Shown piece after piece: positions 24,112-34,653 of a stretch of DNA of 60,593 bases; the first letter of the stretch is position 1; each line of letters starts with the position of its first letter. The stretch comes from an uncultured Afifella sp. (lineage in GTDB: Bacteria; Pseudomonadota; Alphaproteobacteria; Rhizobiales; Afifellaceae). Made by a program: the position numbers and the translations under genes. The stretch is from assembly GCA_947259045.1 (NCBI GenBank), contig CAMYKZ010000041.1, positions 1 to 60,593 on the forward strand, given 5' to 3'. Below the pieces are notes generated by a model. That model was not told the DNA's origin. It did not search any database and worked only from the letters and a program-made list of their open reading frames with translations.

Positions 24112-25578
24112 ATGATACGGCGCCTGGCTGAACTGTTTCCCGACCTGACCGATTTGTCCGCTGAGGTTGGTGATATCCTGATTTCCGGTATAACCGCCGA
24201 TAGCCGGGAAGCCCGGCAGGGTATGCTTTTTGCCGCCTTGCCCGGAACCCAGACCGACGGCGCGATGTATGCAGCACAAGCCATTGAAGCAGGTGCTGTC
24301 GCGGTGCTGGCTGCCGCCGATGCCGATCTGGCCCATCTTGACGCTCCGGTTATCAGGACAGCCGATCCGCGCCGCGATCTGGCGCTTGCGGCGGCCCGGT
24401 TCTATCCGCGCCAGCCGGCCCATATCGCAGCGGTTACCGGCACCAGCGGCAAGACCTCGGTAGCTGTCTTTACCCGGCAGATCTGGGAAACGGCCGGATT
24501 TGCCGCAGCCAGCCTCGGGACGATCGGCCTTGTCGGGCCCGACGGCCAGGTGAAGGGCGGCCTGACCACGCCGGATCCGGTCAGCCTGCACCGCGACCTG
24601 ACAGAACTTGCAGATGATAATGTGACGCATCTGGCACTGGAAGCGTCCAGTCACGGGCTTGATCAGAGACGTCTTGACGGGGTGCGCATATCCGCAGCCG
24701 CGTTTACCAATCTTTCGCGCGATCATCTTGATTATCATGCCAGCCTTGAGGATTACCTGATTGCCAAACTGCGGTTGTTCAGCGCTCTGCTGGAAGACGG
24801 CGGTACCGTCGTCTATGACGCCGACGAGCCGGCATCGGCCGGCGTTGCCCGGATCGCCCGCGATCGGGATCTGCAGGTGATCAGCATCGGGCACAAGGGG
24901 GACACATTGACCATCCGGTCGCAGACCCGGGTTCCCGATGGCGTTCGCATGATCGTCCGTGCCGATGGCGACGATCATTATGTTTCCCTGCCGCTGATCG
25001 GCGGGTTTCAGATATCCAATGCACTGGTGGCCGCCGGCCTGGCGATGGCAACCGGTGTGCCGGCCGAAAAGGCTTTGGCCGCACTGGGCAATCTGACCGG
25101 TGCTCCGGGCCGGCTGGAACGCGTCGGTTCCCATCCTTCGGGTGCGCCGGTGTTTGTCGATTATTCCCATAAGCCGGATGCTCTGGCGAAGGCGCTTCAG
25201 GCGCTTCGTCCGCATACGGACGGCCGGCTTGTCGTGGTGTTTGGCGCCGGTGGCGACAGGGATCCGGGAAAACGGCCACTGATGGGCGAAGCCGCATTTC
25301 TGAACGCAGACCGGATTATCGTGACCGATGACAATCCGCGTAGCGAGGATCCGGCCGAAATCCGCTATGCCATACTGACGGCGGCACCGGGGGCTGAGGA
25401 AATCGGCGACCGGCGCGAGGCGATCCGGTCTGCCATCCGCGGACTGTCATCCGGCGATCTGCTGTTGATTGCCGGCAAAGGCCACGAGACGGGCCAGATC
25501 GTCGGTGACGATATCATTCCCTTCTCAGATCAGGAGGAGGCGCGCGAAGCGCTGGCTGAAGAAGATAAAAGATCATGA
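24112..25578 (+). CDS. murE: UDP-MurNAc-L-Ala-D-Glu:meso-DAP ligase MurE
   Basis: Protein of 488 residues. ATP-dependent addition of the third stem-peptide residue. The P-loop 'GTSGKTS' is near residues 110-116, followed by 'TTPDPVSLHRDL' and 'EASSHGLDQRRLDGV'. The C-terminal DNPR motif (407-410) is the one that selects meso-diaminopimelate rather than lysine, so the peptidoglycan should be DAP-type. It starts 31 bp after ftsI and overlaps murF by 4 bp. Confidence 0.97.
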   Translation: MIRRLAELFPDLTDLSAEVGDILISGITADSREARQGMLFAALPGTQTDGAMYAAQAIEAGAVAVLAAADADLAHLDAPVIRTADPRRDLALAAARFYPRQPAHIAAVTGTSGKTSVAVFTRQIWETAGFAAASLGTIGLVGPDGQVKGGLTTPDPVSLHRDLTELADDNVTHLALEASSHGLDQRRLDGVRISAAAFTNLSRDHLDYHASLEDYLIAKLRLFSALLEDGGTVVYDADEPASAGVARIARDRDLQVISIGHKGDTLTIRSQTRVPDGVRMIVRADGDDHYVSLPLIGGFQISNALVAAGLAMATGVPAEKALAALGNLTGAPGRLERVGSHPSGAPVFVDYSHKPDALAKALQALRPHTDGRLVVVFGAGGDRDPGKRPLMGEAAFLNADRIIVTDDNPRSEDPAEIRYAILTAAPGAEEIGDRREAIRSAIRGLSSGDLLLIAGKGHETGQIVGDDIIPFSDQEEAREALAEEDKRS

Positions 25579-27020
25579 CCGGCCTGTGGGATTTCGATAT
25601 CTTTTGCGCAGCGATTGGGGGGCGTTTTGAGGGCGCCCGGCCAGAAGCCATCGACGGAATATCGATCGACAGCCGTACGATCAGGTCAGACGATGCTTTT
25701 TTTGCCATCAAGGGCGATCAGATGGACGGCCACGATTTTGCCGTCAGGGCACTTGAAGCCGATGCCGCACTTGCAGTCGTCGCGGCTGACAAGAGGGCGC
25801 AACTGGATGCCGGCGCATATCTGGTCGTTGACGACGATCCGCTGGATGCGCTGGAGCGTCTGGCGGCCGCAGGCCGGCAGCGGACACAGGGCAGAATCGT
25901 TGCGGTAACCGGGTCAGTGGGAAAAACCAGCACCAAGGAAATGCTGCGGACAGCACTTGCTGTCGCCGGTCCGGTCCATGCGCCAGTCGGCTCATTCAAC
26001 AATCACTGGGGCGTGCCGCTCACTCTGGCGCGAATGCCTGCGCCGACAATGTTCGGCATATTCGAGATCGGCATGAACCATGCGGGCGAAATCCGGCCCC
26101 TGACGGCGATGGTGCGGCCGCATGTGGCAATCGTTACAAATGTGGAAACGGTACATGCCGAATATTTCCCGAATTTGCAGGCGATTGCCGATGCCAAGGC
26201 GGAGATTTTCGAAGGCCTTGAGCCCGGCGGAACTGCAATTCTCAACCGCGATAATTCCTGGTTCGATTATCTGGCCGGGATTGCCATGGGCGGTGGCGCA
26301 AGGGTTCTTTCTTTCGGTACAGACGAGGGCGCTGATATCCGCATGACACGGGTGACGCTTGCAGAAGGCTCGTCCGCGATCGAGGTGTCGGTTTGCGGTC
26401 AGCCCATGGTCTACAAGCTCGGCGCGCCGGGACGTCATCTGGCAATGAACTCACTGGCTGTAATCGCGGTGGCCCATGAACTGGGGCTGGACCTTGCCCG
26501 CATCGGCATGGCATTGGCCGGATTTGCACCGCCAAAGGGGCGCGGCGAGCGGTTTCAGCTTCAGCACGCCTCGGGCGATCCGATGGTGCTGATCGACGAA
26601 AGCTACAATGCCAATCCGGCATCGATGCGCGCGGCGCTTGCACTGCTCGCTCAGACCAATCCGCTAACAAGGCGGGGGCGCCGGATCGCGGTTTTGGGCG
26701 ACATGCTGGAACTTGGCGATCAGGCGCCGGATGTTCACCGCGACCTGCTTGAGCCGCTGGACGAAGCCGGCGCGGATATGGTTTTTCTCGCCGGCCCGCT
26801 GATGAAAAGCCTCTGGGAGGCCTTGCCGGACAGGTGCCGTGGCGCTTATGCGAAGTCGGCAGAGGAATTAGAACCGATTCTCTTGCGGGCTCTCGGGCCG
26901 GGGGATGTTATCGTGGTCAAGGCGTCGCTGGGGACGCGGCTTGGTCCATTGGTGAATGTGCTGAAGGCGCATTTTGCACCGGAGGACGGCAAGGCTGCAA
27001 AAGGAAATACACAATGCTGA
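25575..27020 (+). CDS. murF: UDP-MurNAc-tripeptide:D-Ala-D-Ala ligase MurF
   Basis: Protein of 481 residues. It adds the D-Ala-D-Ala dipeptide to complete the cytoplasmic precursor. It shows '[20 protein letters not shown]', the P-loop '[11 protein letters not shown]' (about 113-123), '[10 protein letters not shown]', '[11 protein letters not shown]', '[15 protein letters not shown]' and 'VLGDMLELG', all standard for MurF. It overlaps murE by 4 bp and mraY by 7 bp, so translation is probably coupled. Confidence 0.97.
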   Translation: MTGLWDFDIFCAAIGGRFEGARPEAIDGISIDSRTIRSDDAFFAIKGDQMDGHDFAVRALEADAALAVVAADKRAQLDAGAYLVVDDDPLDALERLAAAGRQRTQGRIVAVTGSVGKTSTKEMLRTALAVAGPVHAPVGSFNNHWGVPLTLARMPAPTMFGIFEIGMNHAGEIRPLTAMVRPHVAIVTNVETVHAEYFPNLQAIADAKAEIFEGLEPGGTAILNRDNSWFDYLAGIAMGGGARVLSFGTDEGADIRMTRVTLAEGSSAIEVSVCGQPMVYKLGAPGRHLAMNSLAVIAVAHELGLDLARIGMALAGFAPPKGRGERFQLQHASGDPMVLIDESYNANPASMRAALALLAQTNPLTRRGRRIAVLGDMLELGDQAPDVHRDLLEPLDEAGADMVFLAGPLMKSLWEALPDRCRGAYAKSAEELEPILLRALGPGDVIVVKASLGTRLGPLVNVLKAHFAPEDGKAAKGNTQC

Positions 27021-28096
27021 CCTATCTGCAGCAATTCTCCGATCAGCTCTCAATCCTGAACGTCATTCAGTATATTACTTTTCGGACCGGCGCCGCGACG
27101 ATGACGGCCATGCTGTTCGTTTTTCTTTTCGGACCCGGCATTATCCGGGTGCTGAAAATCAGGCAGGGGCATGGCCAGCCGATTCGTGCAGATGGGCCGG
27201 AAGAGCATTTCAAGAAGGCCGGAACGCCGACCATGGGCGGGCTGATCGTGCTTCTGGCGGTGTTGATATCCTCGCTGCTTTGGGCCCGCCCGAACAATGT
27301 CTATGTCTGGTGCGTTCTGGGCATTGCCACGTCTTACGGGGCGATCGGTTTCTACGATGATTATCTGAAGGTCACGAACGCTTCGGATAAAGGTTTTTCG
27401 GGCCGTGCCAGGCTTGTGCTCGAGGCGCTGTGTGGCATCATTGCGGTCTTTTTCATTGCCAGGGCGACCGGACCTGAGCTTGGAACATCGCTTTCATTGC
27501 CGTTTTTCAAGGATCTTCTGGTCGAACTCGATGTGCTTTATTATCTCTTTGGCGCGTTTGTCATTGTCGGCGCCGCCAACTCCGTCAACCTGACAGATGG
27601 ACTGGACGGTTTGGCAATCGTTCCGGTGATGATCGCCGCCGCCTCGTTCGGGCTCATTGCCTATGTGTCGGGCAACGTCAATTTTGCCAACTATCTGCAG
27701 ATCAACATTGTCCGCGGGACCGGTGAACTGTCGGTCGTCTGCGGCGCGCTGATCGGCGCCGGACTCGGTTTCCTCTGGTACAACGCGCCGCCGGCTGCGA
27801 TTTTTATGGGCGACACCGGATCGCTATCGCTTGGCGGCATGCTTGGCACTGTCGCGGTTGCGACGAAGCACGAAATCGTGCTGGCGATCATCGGCGGAAT
27901 TTTTGTTGTCGAAGCGCTATCGGTGATCATTCAGGTGACATCGTTCAAGCTGACCGGCAAACGGGTCTTCCGGATGGCGCCGATCCACCATCATTTTGAG
28001 AAACTCGGCTGGACCGAACCGCAGGTGGTGATCCGCTTCTGGATCATTGCCGTCGTGCTCGCGCTGATCGGCCTTTCGACGCTGAAACTGAGATAG
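27014..28096 (+). CDS. mraY: phospho-MurNAc-pentapeptide transferase MraY
   Basis: About 360 residues from ATG 27014, with ten hydrophobic segments. It transfers phospho-MurNAc-pentapeptide to undecaprenyl phosphate, making lipid I. Family motifs are '[20 protein letters not shown]', 'GFYDDYLKV', '[15 protein letters not shown]', '[12 protein letters not shown]' (Mg-binding Asp) and '[14 protein letters not shown]' near the C-terminus. The frame is open further upstream within murF, but MLTYLQQF is the usual alphaproteobacterial start. Confidence 0.97.
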   Translation: MLTYLQQFSDQLSILNVIQYITFRTGAATMTAMLFVFLFGPGIIRVLKIRQGHGQPIRADGPEEHFKKAGTPTMGGLIVLLAVLISSLLWARPNNVYVWCVLGIATSYGAIGFYDDYLKVTNASDKGFSGRARLVLEALCGIIAVFFIARATGPELGTSLSLPFFKDLLVELDVLYYLFGAFVIVGAANSVNLTDGLDGLAIVPVMIAAASFGLIAYVSGNVNFANYLQINIVRGTGELSVVCGALIGAGLGFLWYNAPPAAIFMGDTGSLSLGGMLGTVAVATKHEIVLAIIGGIFVVEALSVIIQVTSFKLTGKRVFRMAPIHHHFEKLGWTEPQVVIRFWIIAVVLALIGLSTLKLR

Positions 28097-28123
28097 AGAA
28101 CGATTGAGGATACTGGAACACCG

Positions 28124-29444
28124 GTGAGCATTGCACTGAGTCATCTTCAGGGACAATCGATTGCCGTCTTTGGGCTTGCCCGCAGCGGGCTCGCTACAAT
28201 ACGTGCGGCCGTTGCCGGGCGGGCCGGCGCAGTGTTTGCCTGGGATGACAATTCCGCCTCACGCGACAAGGCCGCCGAACTTGGCGCTACCGTTGCGGAT
28301 CCGGCCCGCTGGCCGTGGTCTGAAGTGACCTCGCTTGTTCTGGCGCCAGGCGTGCCGCTGACCCATCCGTTTCCTCATCCGGTTGTCGATCTTGCCCGCA
28401 AGGCGGGCGTCGAGATCATCTGCGACATTGAATTGCTTTATCGCCAGATGGCCGGTTCGGCACGGTTCATCGCCATTACCGGCACCAACGGAAAATCGAC
28501 AACAACGGCATTGACCGGCCATGTTCTGAACGTTGCCGGTGTCAGCGCTGAAACCGGTGGCAATATCGGTGTCGCCGCGCTCGACCTTGACGGATCGCCG
28601 GATGATCCGGTGTTTGTTCTGGAGCTGTCGTCCTATCAGCTGGATCTGATCGACCGGTTTCGTCCCGATGTCGCGATCTGGCTTAATCTCAGCCCCGACC
28701 ACCTTGACCGCCATGGCGGCATGGCTGGTTATCGCCGGGCGAAGGCGCGGATCTTCGCCAATATGAAGCCGGATGATCTGGCGATTGTCGGTGTCGATGA
28801 AACCGAGATGGAGGCGGTTGCCGCGGAACTCGGCGTACGGTCTTCAAATGCAACCCTTCGATCTGACGCAGTTTGCAACGCTGCGCGGCGCACACAATTG
28901 GCAGAATGCCGCCTGTGCGGTTGCCGCTGCACGCGCGATCGGTCTCAGCGACGAGATGATCGGCCAGGCGATGAGGCAATTTCCGGGGCTCGCCCACCGG
29001 ATGGAAATTGTCGGCCGCCGGGACCGGGTGCTTTTCGTCAATGATTCAAAGGCGACCAATGCGGAAGCGGCCGCGCGGGCGCTGTCGACATTTTCACCGG
29101 TCTACTGGATCGCCGGCGGGCGGTCGAAAGAGGGCGGGATATCCGGTCTGAAGCAATATTTTTCCAATATAGCCAAGGCCTACCTGGTCGGCGAAGCCGC
29201 AGCCGGCTTTTCTGCCGATCTTGCCGGCCGTGTTCCCCATGTCCTGTCCGGTGACATCCGATGCGCCGTGGAAACGGCGGCAGCCGATGCTGCCCTCGAC
29301 GACAGGCCGGAGCCGGTTGTGCTGCTTTCGCCGGCATGCGCTTCATTTGACCAGTTCACTGATTTCGAAGCCCGCGGCGAGGCATTCAGAGCCGCATTTC
29401 AATCCATTGATAAAACCAGCCTGACTGAGGAGGCCGTGACATGA
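28124..29444 (+). pseudogene. murD: murD (UDP-MurNAc-L-Ala:D-Glu ligase) broken by deletion and frameshift
   Basis: The first part, from GTG 28124, encodes normal MurD through about residue 236: 'FGLARSGLA', P-loop 'GTNGKSTTT' (120-128), 'ELSSYQLDLIDRFRPDVAIW', 'LNLSPDHLDRHGGMAGY'. It then runs on in a wrong frame to a stop at 29044. The remainder is in the next frame from about 28848: '[20 protein letters not shown]', '[12 protein letters not shown]', '[20 protein letters not shown]', ending 29444. Joining the two still leaves roughly 30-40 residues missing against the family at the junction (28830-28860). MurD is essential, so either this is a sequencing or assembly error, a second copy exists, or expression needs frameshifting. 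Neighbours are normal and the ATGA overlap with ftsW is preserved. Confidence 0.88.
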
Positions 29445-30589
29445 TCAGCCGCGCAAGCCGATCGCCGATTGCAGAATGGTGGTGGACCGTCGACAGAACA
29501 TTATTGTCGCTTGCTCTTGTCCTGCTGATGGGCGGCGTTGTCCTTTCGCTCGCGGCCAGCCCGCCGGTGGCTGAGCGGCTCGGATTGCCGTCGCATCATT
29601 TCACCGTTCGCCACGCCTTCTATTTGCCCTTCGCGGTGCTTCTGATGATCGGCGTATCGTTTCTGTCGTCGCGCCATATAAGGCGGATTTCGGCGTTTAT
29701 GCTGGTTGCCGGTATCATCGCGCTGATTGCGGTGCTGTTTGTCGGAATTGAGATCAAGGGGTCGCGGCGCTGGCTCTTCATTGCGGGCATGTCGCTGCAG
29801 CCGTCCGAATTCGTCAAGCCGGCCTTTGTTGTCATCACGGCATGGCTGTTTGCCGAAGGCGCCAGGCGGCCGGATATTCCAGGCCGTCTGCTGGCGACGG
29901 TGCTGCTCTTGATCATCGCCGCGCTGCTGATTGCCGAACCGGACCTTGGCCAGACCATTCTCGTCTTTGCGGTCTGGGGCGCATTGTTCTTCCTTGCCGG
30001 CGTTCCGCCGCTTCTGGTGGCCGGTCTGTCGGGTGTCTCGCTGGTCGGATTTTTTGCCGCCTACAAGACCTTTCCGCACGTGGCGGGACGGATCGACCGG
30101 TTTCTCGATCCCTCCAGCGGCGATACGTTTCAGGTCGATACGGCCCTGCAATCGTTTCACCGCGGCGGCTGGTCGGGTACGGGGCCGGGCGAGGGGATCA
30201 TGAAACGGGTTCTGCCGGATTCCCATACTGATTTTGTCTTTGCCGTCGTTGCCGAGGAATTCGGTATCATCCTTTGCCTGGTGATCGTGCTGCTGTTTGC
30301 AGCAATCGTTGGCCGTGCACTTGTCCAGGCTTTCCGCCGAAACAGCGCATTCGAGCGGATGGCAATTTCCGGACTGGCGACGCTGATCGGTATCCAGGCG
30401 TTTATCAATATGGGGGTGAACCTTCAGCTCCTGCCGGCCAAGGGCATGACATTGCCGTTCATCTCTTACGGCGGGTCGGCGTTGCTGTCTGCCGCCATCA
30501 CAATGGGTTTCCTGCTGGCACTGTCGCGGCGACGCCCGGACCAGCATGTGACGGTTGTGCCGCGGGCGCTGGCAATCGACCCGATCTGA
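29441..30589 (+). CDS. ftsW: SEDS peptidoglycan glycosyltransferase FtsW
   Basis: Protein of 382 residues with about ten membrane segments. SEDS motifs: '[20 protein letters not shown]', '[20 protein letters not shown]' (Asp of the catalytic region), '[20 protein letters not shown]', '[11 protein letters not shown]' and '[20 protein letters not shown]'. FtsW polymerises septal glycan strands from lipid II with FtsI. It overlaps the murD stop by 4 bp, and murG follows after 15 bp. Confidence 0.96.
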   Translation: MISRASRSPIAEWWWTVDRTLLSLALVLLMGGVVLSLAASPPVAERLGLPSHHFTVRHAFYLPFAVLLMIGVSFLSSRHIRRISAFMLVAGIIALIAVLFVGIEIKGSRRWLFIAGMSLQPSEFVKPAFVVITAWLFAEGARRPDIPGRLLATVLLLIIAALLIAEPDLGQTILVFAVWGALFFLAGVPPLLVAGLSGVSLVGFFAAYKTFPHVAGRIDRFLDPSSGDTFQVDTALQSFHRGGWSGTGPGEGIMKRVLPDSHTDFVFAVVAEEFGIILCLVIVLLFAAIVGRALVQAFRRNSAFERMAISGLATLIGIQAFINMGVNLQLLPAKGMTLPFISYGGSALLSAAITMGFLLALSRRRPDQHVTVVPRALAIDPI

Positions 30590-30604
30590 CCGGCGGAGCG
30601 GCGC

Positions 30605-31687
30605 GTGGCGAAGACCATACTTCTAGTCGCCGGCGGAACCGGCGGGCATGTTTTTCCGGCGCTGGCGCTGCGCGAGATGATGACGGGGCGGGGGCATGAT
30701 GTCCATATCGCGACGGACCGCCGCGTAGGCGCATTCATCGACGGTGTCGATGCCGGGCATATGCATACCGTCAGCTCTGCAACCCTGTCGGGTCACCCGC
30801 TGAAACTCGCCGCTTCGCTGTGGCGGCTTGCGTCGGGGTTGATGGAATCGCGCAGGCTTCTGAAACGATTGCGACCGGCAGCCGTTGTCGGTTTTGGCGG
30901 TTACCCGAGCGTGCCGCCGGTGATGGCTGCAAGGATGACCGGCATACCGGCACTCGTGCACGAGCAGAATGCGGTGCTTGGCCGGGCCAACCGGCTGCTG
31001 ATACGGCTCGGCGCAGGACTGGCGACGGGAATGCCGGATCCGGCGGGCGCCGATCGCGCGCGCAGCGTCGATCATGTCGGCAATCCGGTGCGCCAGGCAA
31101 TCCTCGACGCCGCTGAAACGGCGTTCGAGGCTCCGGGGCCGGATGATCGGTTTCACATGCTGGTTTTCGGTGGAAGCCAGGGCGCGCGTGTGTTCTCAGA
31201 TCTGGTGCCGGCAGCAATTGCGCTGCTCGGCAGCGAATTGCGCGGCCGTCTCGATCTTGTCCAGCAATGCCGTGAAGAAGACATGGAGCGCACCCGATCG
31301 TCTTACGATACATTGGGCGTGCGCGCGGAACTCGCGCCGTTTTTCCGAAACATGCCTGAACAGCTGGCCAGGGCTCACCTTGTCATTGCCCGGGCCGGCG
31401 CTTCGACTGTCGCAGAACTTTCTGCAGTCGGCCGTCCGGCGATTCTGGTGCCCTATCCCCATGCGCTTGATCACGACCAGGCGGCCAATGCACAATCATT
31501 CTGCCAGTCCGGTGGTGGCTGGATGGTCCGGGAAGCGGATCTGAGCGCGCAAGCTCTCGCCGACCGGTTGCGTGATTTGATGGTGGATCCGGACAGGCTG
31601 GCTGCCGCCGCCGGGGCGGTGAATGCGAAGAGCCACGCAAATGCAGTTGCAAGGCTTGCCGATCTCGTCGAAAAGGTGGCCAGTTGA
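30605..31687 (+). CDS. murG: undecaprenyldiphospho-muramoylpentapeptide N-acetylglucosaminyltransferase MurG
   Basis: Protein of 360 residues from GTG 30605. A GT28 glycosyltransferase that converts lipid I to lipid II at the inner face of the membrane. 'AGGTGGHVFPALAL' is the N-terminal lipid I-binding loop, followed by 'VVGFGGYPSVPPVMAA' and 'HEQNAVLGRANRLL'. The C-terminal UDP-GlcNAc site has 'FGGSQGARVFSDLVP', 'ARAGASTVAELSAVGRPAIL' and 'PYPHALDHDQAANA'. It follows ftsW after 15 bp. Confidence 0.96.
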   Translation: MAKTILLVAGGTGGHVFPALALREMMTGRGHDVHIATDRRVGAFIDGVDAGHMHTVSSATLSGHPLKLAASLWRLASGLMESRRLLKRLRPAAVVGFGGYPSVPPVMAARMTGIPALVHEQNAVLGRANRLLIRLGAGLATGMPDPAGADRARSVDHVGNPVRQAILDAAETAFEAPGPDDRFHMLVFGGSQGARVFSDLVPAAIALLGSELRGRLDLVQQCREEDMERTRSSYDTLGVRAELAPFFRNMPEQLARAHLVIARAGASTVAELSAVGRPAILVPYPHALDHDQAANAQSFCQSGGGWMVREADLSAQALADRLRDLMVDPDRLAAAAGAVNAKSHANAVARLADLVEKVAS

Positions 31688-31730
31688 GGCTGACCGGAAT
31701 GCAGCAGCGCCAGTAGGGAAGTGATTGAAC

Positions 31731-33143
31731 ATGAAAATGCCGCGTGACATCGGTCCGATTCATTTTGTCGGGATTGGCGGTATCGGCATGAGCGGCATCG
31801 CCCGCGTCCTGGCCAATCAGAAATACCGCGTGCAGGGGTCTGACGTCGCCGACGGTGCGAATGTGCAGAAGTTGCGCGAACGCGGCATCAATATTGCGAT
31901 CGGACATGACGGGGCCAATCTCGGCGAGGCGGCGGTTGTCGTCGTCTCGTCTGCGATCAAACATGATAATCCGGAGCTCACGGAGGCGCGGGCGCGCGGT
32001 CTGCCTGTCGTGCGGCGGGCGGAAATGCTGGCGGAGCTGATGCGGCTGCGTTCATCCATTGCCGTCGGCGGCACGCACGGCAAGACGACGACCACATCGA
32101 TGGTGGCAGCGCTGCTTGACGCCGGCGGCATGGACCCGACGGTGATCAATGGCGGCATCATCAATGCCTATGGCTCCAATGCGCGGGTCGGCGAGGGCGA
32201 ATGGATGGTGGTGGAGGCGGATGAATCCGACGGTACCTTCGTCAAGCTGCCAGCCGACATTGCCATCGTCACCAATGTGGATCCGGAACATCTCGATCAT
32301 TATGGCTCGTTCGACAAAGTCCGCGAAGCCTTTATGGCATTTGTCGAGAATGTGCCGTTCTACGGTTTTGCCGTCATGTGCCTCGATCATCCGGAAGTCC
32401 AGGCGCTGGTAAAGCGCATCGAGGACCGGCGGGTCATCACCTATGGCCGCAACCCGCAGGCAGAGGTGCGCTACCGCGACATTACCTATGAAGACGGCAA
32501 AGCCGTGTTCTCCGTCGAACGGCGCGACCGCATCAGCGGCGAAACCCAATTGATCGAGAATCTGGTTCTGCCGATGCCCGGCGAGCACAATGTTTCCAAT
32601 GCGGTTGCGGCGATCAGCGTCGCACTGTCGCTTGGAATTTCGCCCGACAATGTTCGCACCGGCCTGGCCGGATTCGGCGGCGTCAAACGGCGGTTCACCC
32701 AGACCGGCACCTGGAACGACGTTCGGATCTTTGACGATTACGGCCATCACCCGGTAGAGATCAGTGCCGTGCTGGAAGCAGCGCGGTCAGCGGCCCGGGG
32801 CCGGGTTATCGCGATCGTTCAGCCGCACCGCTTTACAAGATTACAAAGCCTGTTTGACGAATTCTGCGCCTGTTTCAATGAAGCCGATACGGTCATCGTC
32901 GCCGATGTGTACGCCGCCGGAGAAGAGCCCATTGCCGGCATCGACAGGGACGGACTTGTTGAAGGATTGCGGGCCGGTGGCCATCGCGATGCGCGTCCGC
33001 TGGCCAGCGAGGCGGACCTGCCGATTCTGATCCGTGATCTTGCGGAGCCGGGCGACACGGTGATCTTTCTTGGCGCCGGTTCGATAACCCAATGGGCTAA
33101 CAGCCTGCCGGAGCAACTGGCCAAGATCGGCGACGACCATTGA
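31731..33143 (+). CDS. murC: UDP-N-acetylmuramate:L-alanine ligase MurC
   Basis: About 470 residues from ATG 31731 (MKMPRDIG); a TTG at 31725 is an alternative. GGGAA lies 10 bases upstream of the ATG. It adds L-Ala to UDP-MurNAc, the first Mur ligase step. It shows '[15 protein letters not shown]', the P-loop '[14 protein letters not shown]', '[16 protein letters not shown]', '[16 protein letters not shown]' and '[15 protein letters not shown]'. The stop overlaps the murB start by 4 bp. Confidence 0.97.
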   Translation: MKMPRDIGPIHFVGIGGIGMSGIARVLANQKYRVQGSDVADGANVQKLRERGINIAIGHDGANLGEAAVVVVSSAIKHDNPELTEARARGLPVVRRAEMLAELMRLRSSIAVGGTHGKTTTTSMVAALLDAGGMDPTVINGGIINAYGSNARVGEGEWMVVEADESDGTFVKLPADIAIVTNVDPEHLDHYGSFDKVREAFMAFVENVPFYGFAVMCLDHPEVQALVKRIEDRRVITYGRNPQAEVRYRDITYEDGKAVFSVERRDRISGETQLIENLVLPMPGEHNVSNAVAAISVALSLGISPDNVRTGLAGFGGVKRRFTQTGTWNDVRIFDDYGHHPVEISAVLEAARSAARGRVIAIVQPHRFTRLQSLFDEFCACFNEADTVIVADVYAAGEEPIAGIDRDGLVEGLRAGGHRDARPLASEADLPILIRDLAEPGDTVIFLGAGSITQWANSLPEQLAKIGDDH

Positions 33144-34093
33144 ACGGGGCAACGCTGATTGAGAACCTGGGCGAAAGGCTGGACGGCTTCCGTGGCTCGC
33201 TGCAGCCCGATCAGCCGCTGGGCCCGATCGTCTGGTTCCGCGCCGGTGGCGGGGCGGAAATGCTGGCGATGCCGGCCGATGAAGCGGATCTCGCTTTTCT
33301 GATGCAGGCCGTGCCGGTCGAAATTCCGGTGGCTGTGATCGGGCTTGGCTCCAACATGCTGATCCGCGACGGTGGCGTTGCCGGTATCGTCGTGCGGCTA
33401 TCGGCGCGGGGGTTCGGCAAGGTGGAGGTTGAGGGAACCCGGATCCGCGCCGGCGCGGCGCTGGCCGACAAGCGGCTGGCGGCTGCGGCGCTGGATGCCG
33501 GGCTTGGCGGATTTGCATTCTATCATGGCATTCCCGGCGGACTTGGCGGGGCGCTCCGGATGAATGCCGGTGCAAACGGTACGGAAACCCGCGAGCGCGT
33601 CGTGGAGATTATCGCCATAGACCGGTCCGGTCAGCGTCATGTGTTGTCCAATGCGGATATGGGATACAGCTACCGCCATAGCGAGGCTGCCGATGACCTG
33701 ATTTTTGTCGAGGCAGTCTATGACGGTGTGCCTGCCGACCCGGAAGATATTCAACTGCAAATGGATGATGTGCAGACGCACCGTGAAACCGCGCAGCCGA
33801 TCAAGAGCCGGACCGGCGGTTCCACATTCAAGAATCCTGATGGCGGCAAGGCCTGGCAACTGGTCGACGCAGCCGGCTGCCGCGGATTGCGGATCGGCGG
33901 TGCTCAGGTTTCCGAAATGCACTGCAATTTCCTGCTCAATGTCGACAATGCGACCGGTCATGATCTTGAACTGCTTGGCGAGACGGTGCGCGCACGCGTG
34001 TTTGAAACGAGCGGCATCCGGCTCGACTGGGAAATCCGGCGGATCGGGTCGTTTTTGCCGGGTCAGGCCGTAGAGCCGTTCCTGGGTCTGTAG
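33140..34093 (+). CDS. murB: UDP-N-acetylenolpyruvoylglucosamine reductase MurB
   Basis: Protein of 317 residues. A FAD enzyme that reduces enolpyruvyl-GlcNAc to UDP-MurNAc. It appears to start at TTG 33140, overlapping murC. FAD-binding segments are '[14 protein letters not shown]', '[20 protein letters not shown]' and '[20 protein letters not shown]'. The substrate and C-terminal region has 'YSYRHSE', '[20 protein letters not shown]' with the catalytic-type Ser, and '[16 protein letters not shown]' with the conserved Asn. It is a short type I MurB, as in other alphaproteobacteria. Confidence 0.95.
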   Translation: MNGATLIENLGERLDGFRGSLQPDQPLGPIVWFRAGGGAEMLAMPADEADLAFLMQAVPVEIPVAVIGLGSNMLIRDGGVAGIVVRLSARGFGKVEVEGTRIRAGAALADKRLAAAALDAGLGGFAFYHGIPGGLGGALRMNAGANGTETRERVVEIIAIDRSGQRHVLSNADMGYSYRHSEAADDLIFVEAVYDGVPADPEDIQLQMDDVQTHRETAQPIKSRTGGSTFKNPDGGKAWQLVDAAGCRGLRIGGAQVSEMHCNFLLNVDNATGHDLELLGETVRARVFETSGIRLDWEIRRIGSFLPGQAVEPFLGL

Positions 34094-34139
34094 CCGTTCC
34101 AGTGAATTGATGTGTATTCTGAAACCGCAGGAGGAACTC

Positions 34140-34529
34140 ATGCTCGATATTGCACATCAAATGGTTGACGGCGGCCCGAAAGTCGTCGGCCCGTTCAGCC
34201 ATGCCGTCTCATCCGGCGATTTTCACTTCATCACCGGACAGATGCCGACAATGCCCGATGACCCGGCGCGGGTTGTCGAGGGCGGAATCCAGGCACAAAC
34301 ACGCCGGGTGATGGACAATCTTCAGCTTGTTCTGAACGGGCTGGAGAGCGGTTTTGACCGTGTTGTTTTCGCCCGGGTCTATCTGGTCAACTTTCAGGAT
34401 TTCGACACGATGAATGCTGTCTATTCCGGCTATTTTGAACCCGGAAAACTGCCTGCCCGGACCTGTATCGGCGTGACCGGACTGGCTGTCGGGTCACTCG
34501 TTGAGGTCGATCTCATCGCCGCCCGCTAG
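34140..34529 (+). CDS. RidA/YjgF-family enamine/imine deaminase-like protein
   Basis: About 129 residues from ATG 34140, preceded by GGAGG at 6 bases; the frame extends to 34107 without a better site. RidA motifs: 'GPFSHAVSSGDFHFITGQMP', 'QTRRVMDNLQLVLNGLESGF', 'RVYLVNFQDFDTMNAVY' and 'LPARTCIGVTGLAVGSLVEV', including the Arg that binds the substrate carboxylate. RidA hydrolyses reactive 2-aminoacrylate from PLP enzymes; other members serve catabolic pathways. Its place between murB and ddl, inside the dcw operon, is unusual. A protective role near D-amino-acid metabolism is conceivable but unproven. Confidence 0.88.
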   Translation: MLDIAHQMVDGGPKVVGPFSHAVSSGDFHFITGQMPTMPDDPARVVEGGIQAQTRRVMDNLQLVLNGLESGFDRVVFARVYLVNFQDFDTMNAVYSGYFEPGKLPARTCIGVTGLAVGSLVEVDLIAAR

Positions 34530-34564
34530 AGAGCCCAGGCTGCTTTTTACGAATTTCGTCAAAA

Positions 34565-34594
34565 GTTAACCATGGTTAACACTTTCTTACCATT
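34565..34594. promoter_or_regulatory. CtrA-like site and 16 bp palindrome upstream of ddl-ftsQAZ
   Basis: GTTAACCATGGTTAAC (34565-34580) is a perfect palindrome. Overlapping it, TTAA (34576-34579), 7 bp, TTAC (34587-34590) followed by CATT closely matches the alphaproteobacterial CtrA box TTAA-N7-TTAA(C). It lies in the only sizeable gap (100 bp) of the murC-ftsA stretch. Cell-cycle control of a ddl-ftsQ-ftsA-ftsZ promoter here, as known for Caulobacter ftsQA/ftsZ, is inferred. Confidence 0.6.
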
Positions 34595-34653
34595 CTCCGA
34601 GCCATAGTCGATTCAGACGGAGAATCGCGTTGATTCGCGTGTGGGACAGTGGA

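Noticed and set aside
23875..25215. 446-codon minus-strand frame
   Set aside because: Antisense to the end of ftsI and to murE; no motifs.
28773..29444. Second half of murD as an independent gene with its own start
   Set aside because: The first 25 residues are out-of-frame murD, there is no ribosome-binding site, and the conserved part begins mid-domain.
29501..30547. 348-codon minus-strand frame
   Set aside because: Antisense to ftsW, highly charged and of low plausibility.
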